7,288 nucleotides of DNA from DATAYF01 sp036272735 (GTDB taxonomy: Bacteria > Chloroflexota > Ktedonobacteria > Ktedonobacterales > Ktedonobacteraceae). The stretch's first letter is position 1. The number at the start of each line of letters is the position of its first letter. The translations under genes were made by a program, and so were the position numbers. The stretch is taken from assembly GCA_036272735.1 (NCBI GenBank), contig DATAYF010000054.1, forward strand, positions 1-7,288. Reading direction: 5' to 3'. The notes beneath the pieces are model-generated. The model was not told the DNA's origin. It was given only the letters and a program-made list of their open reading frames with translations, and did not search any database. Positions 1 to 6,458 of the stretch are shown one piece after another.

Positions 1-109
1 ATTTGGTGCTTCAAATAATGCAGAGCTACGAAGAGGCATCAGGAAATCACGCGCGGCGAGCGGATAAGCATTTTGAAGATACCCTGCTGCTAAGTTCGAA
101 TCACCAAAT
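1..109. repeat. Imperfect terminal-inverted-repeat pair, MITE-like
   Basis: Bases 1-8 (ATTTGGTG) are the exact reverse complement of 102-109 (CACCAAAT). Extending inward to 1-23 against 87-109 gives about 17 matches in 23 positions. The pair encloses about 60 bases with no ORF. This is the geometry of a short non-autonomous element or an IS end pair, but the left arm starts at the window edge, so its true boundary is unknown. The GTTCGAATC string near 95 resembles a tRNA T-loop, but no cloverleaf folds around it. Moderate to low confidence. Confidence 0.3.
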
Positions 110-354
110 GTGAGACAGATCCACCTTTCAGTTAATTTATCAATTAAAACCTAATCGGACTGACCACTAGTTTCTTGCCCGTTTTCGGGACGACCTCGCC
201 CGCTGCTTCGTTTGCGCAAGGGGGGTTTATGCCCGTCCACCAGATAGGAGAGTCCTACCCAGAGATGCACCCATCACGCTTTTCTTCGTCTTCCGCACGT
301 ATGCTTTGCTGTGCATGGTTGCGTGCGCTTGTGTACTAAACACCAAAAAGGAAC
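110..354. other. Gene-free upstream region of the MFS gene
   Basis: I find no supportable gene here. It contains two small perfect hairpins, CCCG-TTTT-CGGG near 179-190 and TAGGA-GAG-TCCTA near 245-257, and presumably the promoter of the MFS gene. No sigma-70-type -35/-10 pair is convincing. The region ends in the purine-rich AAAAAGGA at 345-352, the likely ribosome-binding site for the downstream start. Confidence 0.4.
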
Positions 355-496
355 ATGTTCGTGATAGATAGATACTCAACATCAGGTTGTAACCAAAGAA
401 GAGCGATCAGGGACCAGCAAACCCCTTCCTCTGTGGCGTCAACGGGACTATCTGCTGCTGTGGGGTGGTCAGGTCGTTTCACTGACGGGCTCACAG
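355..496 (+). other. Frame-displaced 5' end of the MFS transporter gene
   Basis: AAGGA at 348-352 lies 8 bases before GTG 361 and 2 bases before ATG 355; these two starts share a frame, and GTG 361 has the better spacing. Translation from either runs through GATA x3 (363-374) and ends up out of frame with the transporter. Removing one GATA gives a continuous N-terminus: VIDTQHQVVTKEE, then about 18 residues, then RQRDYLLLWGGQVVSLTGSQ, joining the transporter at codon 497. That stretch is a typical MFS first helix. In the frame of 497, stops at 362 and 365 block extension and there is no ATG, GTG or TTG between 368 and 496. The segment is therefore real coding sequence separated by a frameshift. 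Confidence 0.7.
363..374 (+). repeat. GATA x3 tandem tetranucleotide repeat
   Basis: Three perfect GATA copies occupy 363-374, beginning with the last base of the GTG at 361. Copy number sets the reading frame of the MFS gene: two copies (or five) keep start and transporter in phase, three do not. This could be a slipped-strand on/off site or a one-time duplication; three units is short for an established phase-variable tract. Confidence 0.75.
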
Positions 497-1618
497 GTGT
501 CGCAACTGGCCTTTCCTCTACTCATCCTCGCGCTCACTCATTCACCTGCTCAGGCCGGGATCGCTGCTGCGTTGCGGACCTTTCCGTATCTGGTCGTGAG
601 TTTGCCAGTAGGTGCCCTCGTAGATCGGTGGAACCGCAAGCGAGTGATGATCGTGTGCGATGGGGCGCGGTTCCTGAGCATGGCAAGCATCCCGCTGGCT
701 CTGTTCCTTGGCCATCTCACCATTGTTCAACTATATCTGGTCTCCCTGCTTGAGGGAACCCTCTTTGTCTTCTTCGATCTCGCCGAGGTTTCCAGTCTGC
801 CCCAGGTCGTCTCGAAGGAGCAGCTACCTGCTGCAAGCGCACAGAATATCGCGACCTACAATATCGCAATGCTGCTCGGCTCGCCGCTGGGCGGCCTCCT
901 CTATGGTGTTGGCCGGCTCTTTCCGTTTCTTATTGATACCGTCTCGTATCTCTGCTCCGTCCTCGCGCTCCTCTTCATTCGGACCCCTTTTCAACAGGAG
1001 CATACCAGGGCCACGCGTGCATTGAGGATAGAAGTCAAAGAAGGTCTGAAGTGGCTGTGGGAGCAGCGGCTTGTTCGCTCGCTGGCACTGCTGCTTTGCG
1101 GTCTCAATCTGATGACCGGAGGAATCACGTTGATCAGCATTGTGTTGGGGCAACACGTGCATGCCTCGACGGTCGACCCTGGTCTCCTGTTCGCCGTCGC
1201 AGGCATCGCCGGTGTCCTGGGTTCGCTGGTTGCTCCGCTGCTCCATCGACACCTGAGCTTTTTTGTGATTGCCATCAGCGCCCTGTGGGCACAGGCTCTT
1301 CTCACGCCTTTGTTGATTCTGGCTCCCAACCTGCTCCTGCTTGGAACCGTTCTTGCCCTCCTCTTTTTCCTTTTCCCCATCTTCGATGTTCTGCAGCGGA
1401 GCCTGCGTATGGCTCTGATCCCGGATGCCTTGCAGGGTCGCATCAATAGTGTGTACCGGCTCATTGTCTTTAGTAGTAATCCGGTGAGTGTGGCGCTGAC
1501 CGGGCTTCTGCTGCAGAACGTTGGGACGACGTTCACTATCCTCCTCATGACTGGCGGGCTGACGCTCATTGCCATCTTCGCCACGCTGAACCCGCATATG
1601 CGTCGGGCAGCCGCCTAA
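497..1618 (+). CDS. MFS transporter (efflux type), start frameshifted away
   Basis: Inner-membrane major facilitator superfamily carrier, probably a drug or metabolite exporter of the EntS/macrolide-efflux type; the substrate cannot be read from sequence. The 373 readable residues are strongly hydrophobic. The MFS loop 2-3 signature GALVDRWNRKR lies near residues 39-49. Later helices include LLLLGTVLALLFFLFPIFDV, followed by the MALIPDALQGRINSVYRL segment typical of the C-terminal half. GTG 497 falls inside helix 1 (LTGSQ^VSQLAFPLLILAL) and has no ribosome-binding site, so it is unlikely to be the natural start. With one GATA unit removed at 363-374, the protein would be about 417 residues from GTG 361, a normal 12-helix length. 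As it stands, the gene is either off, expressed at low level by reinitiation, or a recent pseudogene. It is monocistronic; a hairpin follows 8 bases after the stop. Confidence 0.85.
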   Translation: MSQLAFPLLILALTHSPAQAGIAAALRTFPYLVVSLPVGALVDRWNRKRVMIVCDGARFLSMASIPLALFLGHLTIVQLYLVSLLEGTLFVFFDLAEVSSLPQVVSKEQLPAASAQNIATYNIAMLLGSPLGGLLYGVGRLFPFLIDTVSYLCSVLALLFIRTPFQQEHTRATRALRIEVKEGLKWLWEQRLVRSLALLLCGLNLMTGGITLISIVLGQHVHASTVDPGLLFAVAGIAGVLGSLVAPLLHRHLSFFVIAISALWAQALLTPLLILAPNLLLLGTVLALLFFLFPIFDVLQRSLRMALIPDALQGRINSVYRLIVFSSNPVSVALTGLLLQNVGTTFTILLMTGGLTLIAIFATLNPHMRRAAA

Positions 1619-1626
1619 AAAGCGTT

Positions 1627-1656
1627 GGAGTGATGGGCAATCCGGTCCATCACTCC
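1627..1656. terminator. Hairpin terminator, possibly bidirectional
   Basis: GGAGTGATGG (1627-1636) and CCATCACTCC (1647-1656) form a perfect 10-bp stem, extendable by a G-T and a C-G pair to a 6-base loop. On the + strand it starts 8 bases after the MFS stop and is followed by the pyrimidine-rich TCTCTCCTTT. On the - strand it is followed, after a few bases, by TTTTT (complement of 1617-1621), so it could also stop transcripts from the ISL3 remnant. The stem is strong; the U-tract on the + side is only fair. Confidence 0.6.
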
Positions 1657-1689
1657 TCTCTCCTTTGGTAATATAATTGGTAATCACAC

Positions 1690-1709
1690 AGCGACACCAG
1701 AGCGACACC
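1690..1709. repeat. 11-bp tandem duplication in the ISL3 remnant
   Basis: AGCGACACC occurs at 1690-1698 and again at 1701-1709, a period of 11 bases. Deleting one unit turns the - strand reading from GCRSGVAV-stop into GCRCVITNYITK, which resembles an ISL3 C-terminal segment. It therefore looks like a duplication that broke the frame. Confidence 0.6.
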
Positions 1710-1745
1710 CATCATAGCCTTGGGCGCGAATTTCTCGATACAGCT

Positions 1746-1753
1746 GCAAGCAA
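1746..1753. repeat. GCAA x2 duplication in the ISL3 remnant
   Basis: GCAAGCAA (TTGCTTGC on the coding strand). Removing one unit joins EHSL directly to QLYREIRAQGYDG in a single frame; with both units the frame is lost. The restored peptide reads as a continuous ISL3 segment. Confidence 0.65.
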
Positions 1754-2782
1754 GGAGTGCTCACATCCTTCCTCAACAAATCGTCGTGTGAGATACGACT
1801 TGTGAGGAGCGAGCTATGTCGAACGTTGTTTGTAGATGGGGGGCGTAGGCGGTTCTTTGAGATAGTGCCGCACACGTTGGCGGCCCATATGGAGCTGATC
1901 GGCGAGCTCCATTTGATTGTATCCTTGGGCAGCTAAGGCGAGAACGTGTTCGTAAACCGCCATCCGGCGCTCCTGGCTGACCTGTTTCTCCTCTTCCCAC
2001 CGTTTGAGCGCAAGAGATGAGTCGAGCAGGCGCGTTGCTGATTTTCCAAAAATTTCCTGAAGAGTGGGATGGAGCCGACGAAGGATTCGCTGCAACCTCT
2101 CCCCCAGGTTTTGTGAGAGGTGAAACCGATCAGCAATTTGAATTGCTTCCGGGAGAGCCTCTCGTGCAGCTTGAGCATATGTCATACCACGATCGCGACT
2201 GATGGTGGTAATCTGCGGGTACCTTTTGAGCCAGTCAACTCCTGTTGCCTTCTCGCGGTCAGGTAGCATATCAACCAGGAGGCGTTGGTTTTGGAGGTCG
2301 ACGAGGAGCGTTCCATATCGGATGCCCAGGCGCTTGGCAAAATCATCAATTCCAAGGATCTCTGGGGGTGAACATGTGGGCACGATAATGGCTCGCACCA
2401 GCCGCAGAAGCGTATCGGAACGAATAGGCAGACCAATGAATTGAGCCAGACGAGCGCCAGCATTTCCTGCCAACAGAAGGCCAACCTTTTGCAAGTGAAT
2501 GGTGCAGCGTCTAGTGCGTCGGGCGTAGGCTTTGATCTCCTGGCCAGGTCGCTCAGCAAATGTGCGTCGCGGACACGTCTGGTTTGAACAGACGAAACGG
2601 CGCACCCGCAGGAGGAGCCGCACCCCTAAATCGGCCCAGCAGAGATCGGTGATGGTACGCATGTAATAACTATGTACTTGGGATGAAGTTGTTTGACACA
2701 CTGGGCAGTTTGCCCGTGGACTCGTGCTCGTCACATGGAGAGTGAGTTGATGCTCCGAGATTTCCATATCGGTCAGCTTCAA

Positions 2783-3146
2783 ACCAGGGCAGGGTGGGAG
2801 TAAAAAATCTGTATCGATTTGAATGGCGAGATCCTCCTCACGCGCATCTACGTCTTCAAAGAGAAGCTACTCTATTTACGTAGAGACGCTGAAGAGGTTA
2901 CCACTAACTTTGCGTCAGAACCCGGAAAACAACGCTAAGGATTTTTGCGCGTGATAAACCTTCTGAGAAGGGAGCTGAGCAAACAGCAGAGGCTCTAAAA
3001 GCTTCGTTTCTGGGCACTCCTCTTGTCAAAAATGCATGCATGCCGAGGAGTTTTCGCCCTTCGCGTTGTTTCCCGGTTGGATCATACTCGGACCCCACGT
3101 TGCAAATCAAATGCGCTGTTTTTTTCTTTTAGCGTGACTCCCTGTT
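2783..3146. other. Gene-free stretch, presumed ISL3 5' end plus flank
   Basis: No gene is supported. The left part (2783 to about 2860) still reads in frame with the transposase N-terminus, up to a stop at about 2867-2869 on the - strand, but offers no standard start codon. TTGCGTCAGAACCC at 2910-2923, reversed GGGTTCTGACGCAA, is a plausible outer end of the ISL3 element, though no partner survives at the other side. An inverted-repeat pair (2922-2940/3058-3076) and ATGC x3 (3032-3043) are described separately or in findings. A T-rich run at 3119-3130 follows no stem. Confidence 0.4.
2922..3076. repeat. 19-bp inverted-repeat pair, 155-bp MITE-like unit
   Basis: CCGGAAAACAACGCTAAGG at 2922-2940 matches the reverse complement of 3058-3076 (CCGGGAAACAACGCGAAGG) at 17 of 19 positions. 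The 117 bases between contain no supported gene, and the repeat arms do not extend inward. This suggests a short non-autonomous element or surviving ends of a deleted one. Target duplications are not evident. Confidence 0.45.
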
Positions 3147-3773
3147 TCAGCTTTTCGGCTTATTGCGGATGGCTGCTCCTGCCAGACCGTCATCGTCGTC
3201 ATCCTTTCTCTTGAAAGCATCATTGAGTTTGCTAATCACATCCTCTTGCATCGATGGTAGTACGTGGCTATAGATGTCCATCGTCATGCTAATCTGGTTG
3301 TGCCCTAGCAACTCCTGGACTACTTTCGGGTGAACCTTCATGCTTAATAACATAGTTGCAGCACTATGCCTTAAATCGTGAAAGCGGATATCAGGTAAGT
3401 CAGCTCTTTTCAAGAGCGTCTTAAATCTATCAAGAACCTTATTTGGGTTAAGCGGTGTGCCCAATGAGGTACAGAAAACAAGGTCGTTTTCGTGCTCACT
3501 CTGAGCCAGCTTGTAACTTTACCTCTAGTTGACGAACACGATGCTTTTTCAATAGTTCAACAGCCATTGGAGCAAGTAGAATGCTACGCCTGCTTTTCTT
3601 TGTTTTGGTGTCGGACTCCACATATCTATTTCCTGGTTCACGGGTAAAAATCCGTCGCACCTGGAGCATGTTTTGGGTAAAGTCAATATCTCGCCATTTC
3701 AGGGCCAGGAGTTCACCTCGACGCATGCCAGTCGTAATAGCAAGGATCCACAGAGCTTCTAGTGCAGGATCGA
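3147..3773 (-). pseudogene. Tyrosine recombinase/phage-type integrase, catalytic half
   Basis: Site-specific recombinase that would cut and rejoin DNA at attachment sites through a catalytic tyrosine. Part one (3773 to 3496) has the TGMRRGELLALKW box with the first catalytic Arg and the TKTKKSRR beta-hairpin with the catalytic Lys. Part two (about 3494 to 3147, in another frame) has HDLRHSAATMLL (His, Arg), ELLGH (His) and MDIYSHV (nucleophilic Tyr), ending in an acidic RKDDDDDG tail. All catalytic residues are present but split by a frameshift at about 3495-3499, where SE-stop should continue as EHENDLVFC. The N-terminal core-binding domain is missing: the gene is interrupted just before LDPALEALW by the IS630 element, and I do not find the rest on its far side. 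No att sites were identified. It marks a former integrative element or prophage. Confidence 0.85.
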
Positions 3774-3792
3774 GAGACCTCTTGTGCAAAAG
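3774..3792 (+). repeat. Left terminal inverted repeat of the IS630 element
   Basis: GAGACCTCTTGTGCAAAAG. Matches the right end with mismatches at positions 8, 14 and 17. It also supplies the first few codons (HKRS) that appear fused to the integrase fragment on the - strand. Confidence 0.65.
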
Positions 3793-3817
3793 GGAGGGAA
3801 GCGGCTAAAATGAGGGC

Positions 3818-4933
3818 ATGAAAGCCCCCATGTATGTCAGAGCCTTGAGTCCAGCTAAGCAGGCAGGAATAGCGGCTGGACTGCACTCATCAGATGCCTT
3901 TACCCTGCGTCGGAGTCAGATTCTGCTAGCATCCAGTCGAGAGCAACGCCCTGCGGAAATCGCCCGAAACCTGGGCTGTGCAACCCAGACGGTGCGCAAT
4001 GCGATCCATGCTTTTGAGCAGGAAGGATTGGATTGCCTCAAGCAAGAGTCCAGCCGACCGAAAACGGTGCAAGCTCAGTTTAACCAGGCCAAATGCGAAG
4101 CGTTACGAGATCTCTTACACCAAAGTCCGCGGATCTTTGGCAAAGTGACCAGCCTCTGGACGCTTGATCTTGCCACAAAGGTTTGCTTTGAGCAAGGCTT
4201 GACCGTGAACCAGGTCAGTATCGAAACCATCCGCTAGGCCCTTAAGCGTCTTGGGGTGGGGTGGCAGCGTGCCAAACACTGGATCACCAGTCCAGACCCC
4301 GAGTATACCAGAAAGAAAAAACGGCGTGACGCTCTGATTGCGCTAGCCCAGCGTTACGGATGGGAGATTGGCTACCTTGATGAGGTGTGGTGGAGTCGGG
4401 TGAGTCAACCCAACCTGCACAGTTGGAGCGAAAGGGATGAGCCGCAGCGTTTGCAAGACCTCTCTGTGGACAAGAACGATCCTGACCCTAAAGCGCTCGC
4501 ATGTTACGGGATGCTTGAGGTCTCCAGTGGTCGCATGCATCTCCGTTTTGTTTCGGGACGCCCAGTCAGCCAGGTGACCACGGATTTTCTGGAGTGGTTG
4601 TGTGAGCGGGTCGAGGCACAGGGCAAGCACATGTTAATACTGATTTGGGATAACGCCTCCTGGCACGTGAGTAAGCAGGTAAGAACCTGGCTGCGCCAGC
4701 ACAATCAGACAGTGCAACAAGAGGCTCGAACTGGCAAACGTTGCGTACGCATCATCCCGTGCTGGTTACCCATCAAGAGTCCGTGGCTCAACCGGATTGA
4801 GCCGAAGTGGGTCCATGGCAAGCGTGCGATTGTCGAGCCTGCTCGGCTCTTGACTGCGAGTGAGGTCAGACAGCGGGTGGGTGATTACTTCGGCTGTGAA
4901 CAAGTTGAACTTCTTACACAAAAGGTCTCGTGA
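3818..4933 (+). pseudogene. IS630-family transposase with one in-frame amber stop
   Basis: DDE transposase that would excise and insert the surrounding element. The 371-codon frame is open except for TAG at 4235-4237 (codon 140), in the context VETIR-like IETIR-stop-ALKRLGVGW, where a Gln (CAG) would fit; a single C-to-T change explains it. The N-terminal part (residues 1-139) is a helix-turn-helix region with AEIARNLGCATQTVRNAI. The C-terminal part carries the DDE triad: D188 in YLDEVWW, D278 in IWDNASWH and E328 in SPWLNRIEPKW. ATG 3818 is the first start; ATG 3830 is an alternative. The last codons (QKVS) lie in the right inverted repeat, and the stop codon falls just outside it. Everything but the amber codon looks functional, so inactivation seems recent; translation from GTG 4256 would give a DDE-only 225-residue fragment. 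Confidence 0.85.
4912..4929 (-). repeat. Right terminal inverted repeat of the IS630 element
   Basis: Reverse complement GAGACCTTTTGTGTAAGA, 15 of 18 identical to the left end. It overlaps the last transposase codons. Confidence 0.65.
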
Positions 4934-5017
4934 GGAGTGTTCGATAGGCAGCCATATTTCTGAAACCCCTGTGAGGTTATGCCGCGAAGCACTGCTCGCC
5001 TGTTTCAAAACGGCAGA

Positions 5018-6328
5018 TTACTTGACTTCCAAGATTTGGAGCACGATGTTTCTCATGACTGCGCCGATGCTGGGTCCATGGTGAGCAACTACGGCAAGGA
5101 AACGCCCGTTTGGTGACCAAGTGAGCTGTTCAGCCCAGGAAGGCGCATCGTAGCTCAAGGCTAGTTTTCCACTTTCAGCCTTCCAGAAGCGGATAGATGC
5201 GGGGCTGCTGTTCGATTGGCACTCAGCAAGATATTTGCCATCAGGCGACCAGGTGAGACACCAGTGTTGTCCTGGAACAGGTTGACAGTGAAAGAGCGGA
5301 GAGGCAGTACCCAGATCCCAGACCTGGATCACGAGCTGGCCCTGTTCCACTATGTATATAGCTGCGCGTTGACCATCAGGGGAGAGAGCTGCGTCGGGTC
5401 CAGAGAGGAACAGGGGAACATTGCCTCCCGACGCCGAAGGCACATCTGGCTCACGATGAAAAAGGCTCGCTCCGGTGCGTGTGTTCCAGATATCCAGTTC
5501 TCCTTGCTGCCAACTTGTGGCAAGGCTATGACCGTCGGGCAACCAGTTCAAGAGAAGGTTTTTGCCAGAAGTGACCTCCTGATGAAACAATACCTGTCCG
5601 TTGCTGGCATTCCAGATCTGCACGCAGGGTGACGACTCTGAATCGAACCTATCGTTGAAACCGGCCAGCCGGGTTCCGTCGGGCGACCAAGCGAGCTGAC
5701 CACAGGCCAGATAGCCCTGAGGATCGTTTTTCGAGACGGGATATTCAGCCACTTTCTGCCAGTCCTGAACCTGCCAGATCTGGATAAATGAAGATCGAGG
5801 AATGGAAGAAGGACGCGAGCGGCCTGCCAGGGCGAGCCGTGTGCCGTCGGGCGACCAGGCAATCGCGTCGAACCAGAACGCGGCTTCCTGGTGCATCCAC
5901 GTTTTCTGTGAATTCTCGGCATCAACAATGATCACCCCTTTGGAGACAGGATTGCCAACCATCGCGCTACAGGCGATGCGGCTTCCATCAGGCGACCACG
6001 CAAGGGTGGGCGAACTGAGATCCCCTGAGCCTGACAACGTCGCCCCTGGGTCAAGGAGTATCTCCCACACCGGTTGCCCTGGCTGTGGTTGTGGCCGTCT
6101 GGAGAGCAGGGACGAGGCAACCCAGAACCCTCCCCCGCCAAGTAGTGCAGCACTGGTAACAAGTCCACCAATGAGCATGGTACGCCGGGTGGCGCTCTGC
6201 CTTTCTCGTACAATGGGGGCAGGGGACAAGCAGGCGCCACATCGCTTGTAGCGGGTGGAGTAGTTCACTGCACCACAGGAGTCGCAATACCACGGCTGCG
6301 TTTTCTTCTCGAAAAATGGCTCTGTCAT
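5018..6328 (-). CDS. Zinc-ribbon, Tat-like anchor, WD40-like propeller protein
   Basis: Function not known; probably a membrane-tethered or exported scaffold or binding protein. Domains of the 436 residues in order: a small zinc ribbon (W13, C15-x2-C18, C30-x2-C33); a basic stretch with TRRTMLIGG (48-55) followed by a hydrophobic segment to about 75, resembling a Tat signal or N-in anchor; a PQPQPGQP linker; then a seven-bladed propeller. Seven SPDG-type turns lie at about 112, 159, 215, 263 (LPDG), 316, 361 and 405 (SPNG), each followed by a strand and most with an IW/VW strand pair (IQIWQV, VQIWNA, LDIWNT, IQVWDL, IRFWKA). That spacing fits WD40/TolB-type blades. ATG 6328 is chosen because AAGGAGG (6347-6341) precedes it. 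The gene stands alone, with an IS element 88 bases past its stop. It shows no frame damage, unlike its neighbours. Confidence 0.85.
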   Translation of the reverse strand: MTEPFFEKKTQPWYCDSCGAVNYSTRYKRCGACLSPAPIVRERQSATRRTMLIGGLVTSAALLGGGGFWVASSLLSRRPQPQPGQPVWEILLDPGATLSGSGDLSSPTLAWSPDGSRIACSAMVGNPVSKGVIIVDAENSQKTWMHQEAAFWFDAIAWSPDGTRLALAGRSRPSSIPRSSFIQIWQVQDWQKVAEYPVSKNDPQGYLACGQLAWSPDGTRLAGFNDRFDSESSPCVQIWNASNGQVLFHQEVTSGKNLLLNWLPDGHSLATSWQQGELDIWNTRTGASLFHREPDVPSASGGNVPLFLSGPDAALSPDGQRAAIYIVEQGQLVIQVWDLGTASPLFHCQPVPGQHWCLTWSPDGKYLAECQSNSSPASIRFWKAESGKLALSYDAPSWAEQLTWSPNGRFLAVVAHHGPSIGAVMRNIVLQILEVK

Positions 6329-6347
6329 GGGAAGACGCTTCCTCCTT
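6329..6347 (-). promoter_or_regulatory. Ribosome-binding site with hairpin before the start
   Basis: On the - strand, AAGGAGG is followed 12 bases later by the ATG of the propeller gene, longer than the usual spacing. GGAAG-CGT-CTTCC (6342-6330) is a perfect 5-bp hairpin between them that shares two bases with the Shine-Dalgarno. Folding would bring the site closer to the start, or partly hide it. Confidence 0.45.
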
Positions 6348-6458
6348 GCAGCGATCTGCTTTCCAGCGTCTGACGCGCCGCCATGTTGCTTCTGTCTGGA
6401 ACCAGGGGCAAGTTGGCGAGGCGAACTGACCTACAAAGAAGAGTATATCAGATAAAGC

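Larger units (their letters stand above)
1664..2782 (-). pseudogene. ISL3-family transposase, decayed and 3'-truncated
   Basis: DDE transposase of the ISL3 family. The open part (2782 to 1814, 322 aa) has an N-terminal zinc finger (C26, C29, C65, C70), the catalytic-core region with GIDDFA (D146/D147), SRDRG (D197) and IADRFH (D218), and a C-terminal helix-turn-helix around 280-308. Homologous reading continues beyond the TAG at 1814-1816: LAPHKSYLTRRFVEEGCEHS in the same frame, then LQLYREIRAQGYDGCR after a GCAA duplication (1746-1753), then CVITNYITK after an 11-bp duplication (1690-1709). Family members usually continue well past this point, and the last acidic catalytic residue is expected there, so the tail is missing. 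The first residues depend on TTG 2782, which has no ribosome-binding site; homology-like codons (LLPPCPG) extend upstream without a standard start. Non-functional. Confidence 0.85.
3774..4929 (+). mobile_element. IS630-family insertion sequence inserted in the integrase
   Basis: Left end GAGACCTCTTGTGCAAAA (3774-3791) and the reverse complement of the right end (GAGACCTTTTGTGTAAGA, 4912-4929) match at 15 of 18 positions. They enclose a single transposase gene, total about 1.16 kb, normal for IS630. The left end cuts into the integrase coding sequence. IS630 elements normally duplicate a TA target; I do not see TA directly outside either end (GA on the left, CG on the right). The flanks may have been rearranged, or the true ends lie slightly elsewhere. 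Confidence 0.7.

Noticed and set aside
85..109. Possible tRNA 3' half because of the GTTCGAATC string and a paired ATTTGGTG/CACCAAAT
   Set aside because: The presumed acceptor arms are 109 bases apart, the T-stem does not pair, and no D or anticodon arm can be drawn.
824..1708. Long - strand reading frame opposite the MFS gene (Gln/Glu/Arg-rich product)
   Set aside because: It is the antisense shadow of a hydrophobic membrane-protein gene and has no family features. Only its first codons (near 1664-1708) carry meaning, as the displaced tail of the ISL3 transposase.
2904..3110. 68-residue - strand ORF in the stretch between the ISL3 remnant and the integrase
   Set aside because: No recognisable domain or ribosome-binding site, and it spans the inverted-repeat pair; most likely chance.
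3116..3131. Intrinsic terminator at the T-rich run
   Set aside because: No GC-rich stem precedes it on the + strand, and on the - strand the run would be A-rich.
5216..6251. Several + and - strand ORFs of 80-150 codons overlapping the propeller gene
   Set aside because: They are alternate-frame shadows produced by the repetitive SPDG coding sequence; none shows independent domain features.
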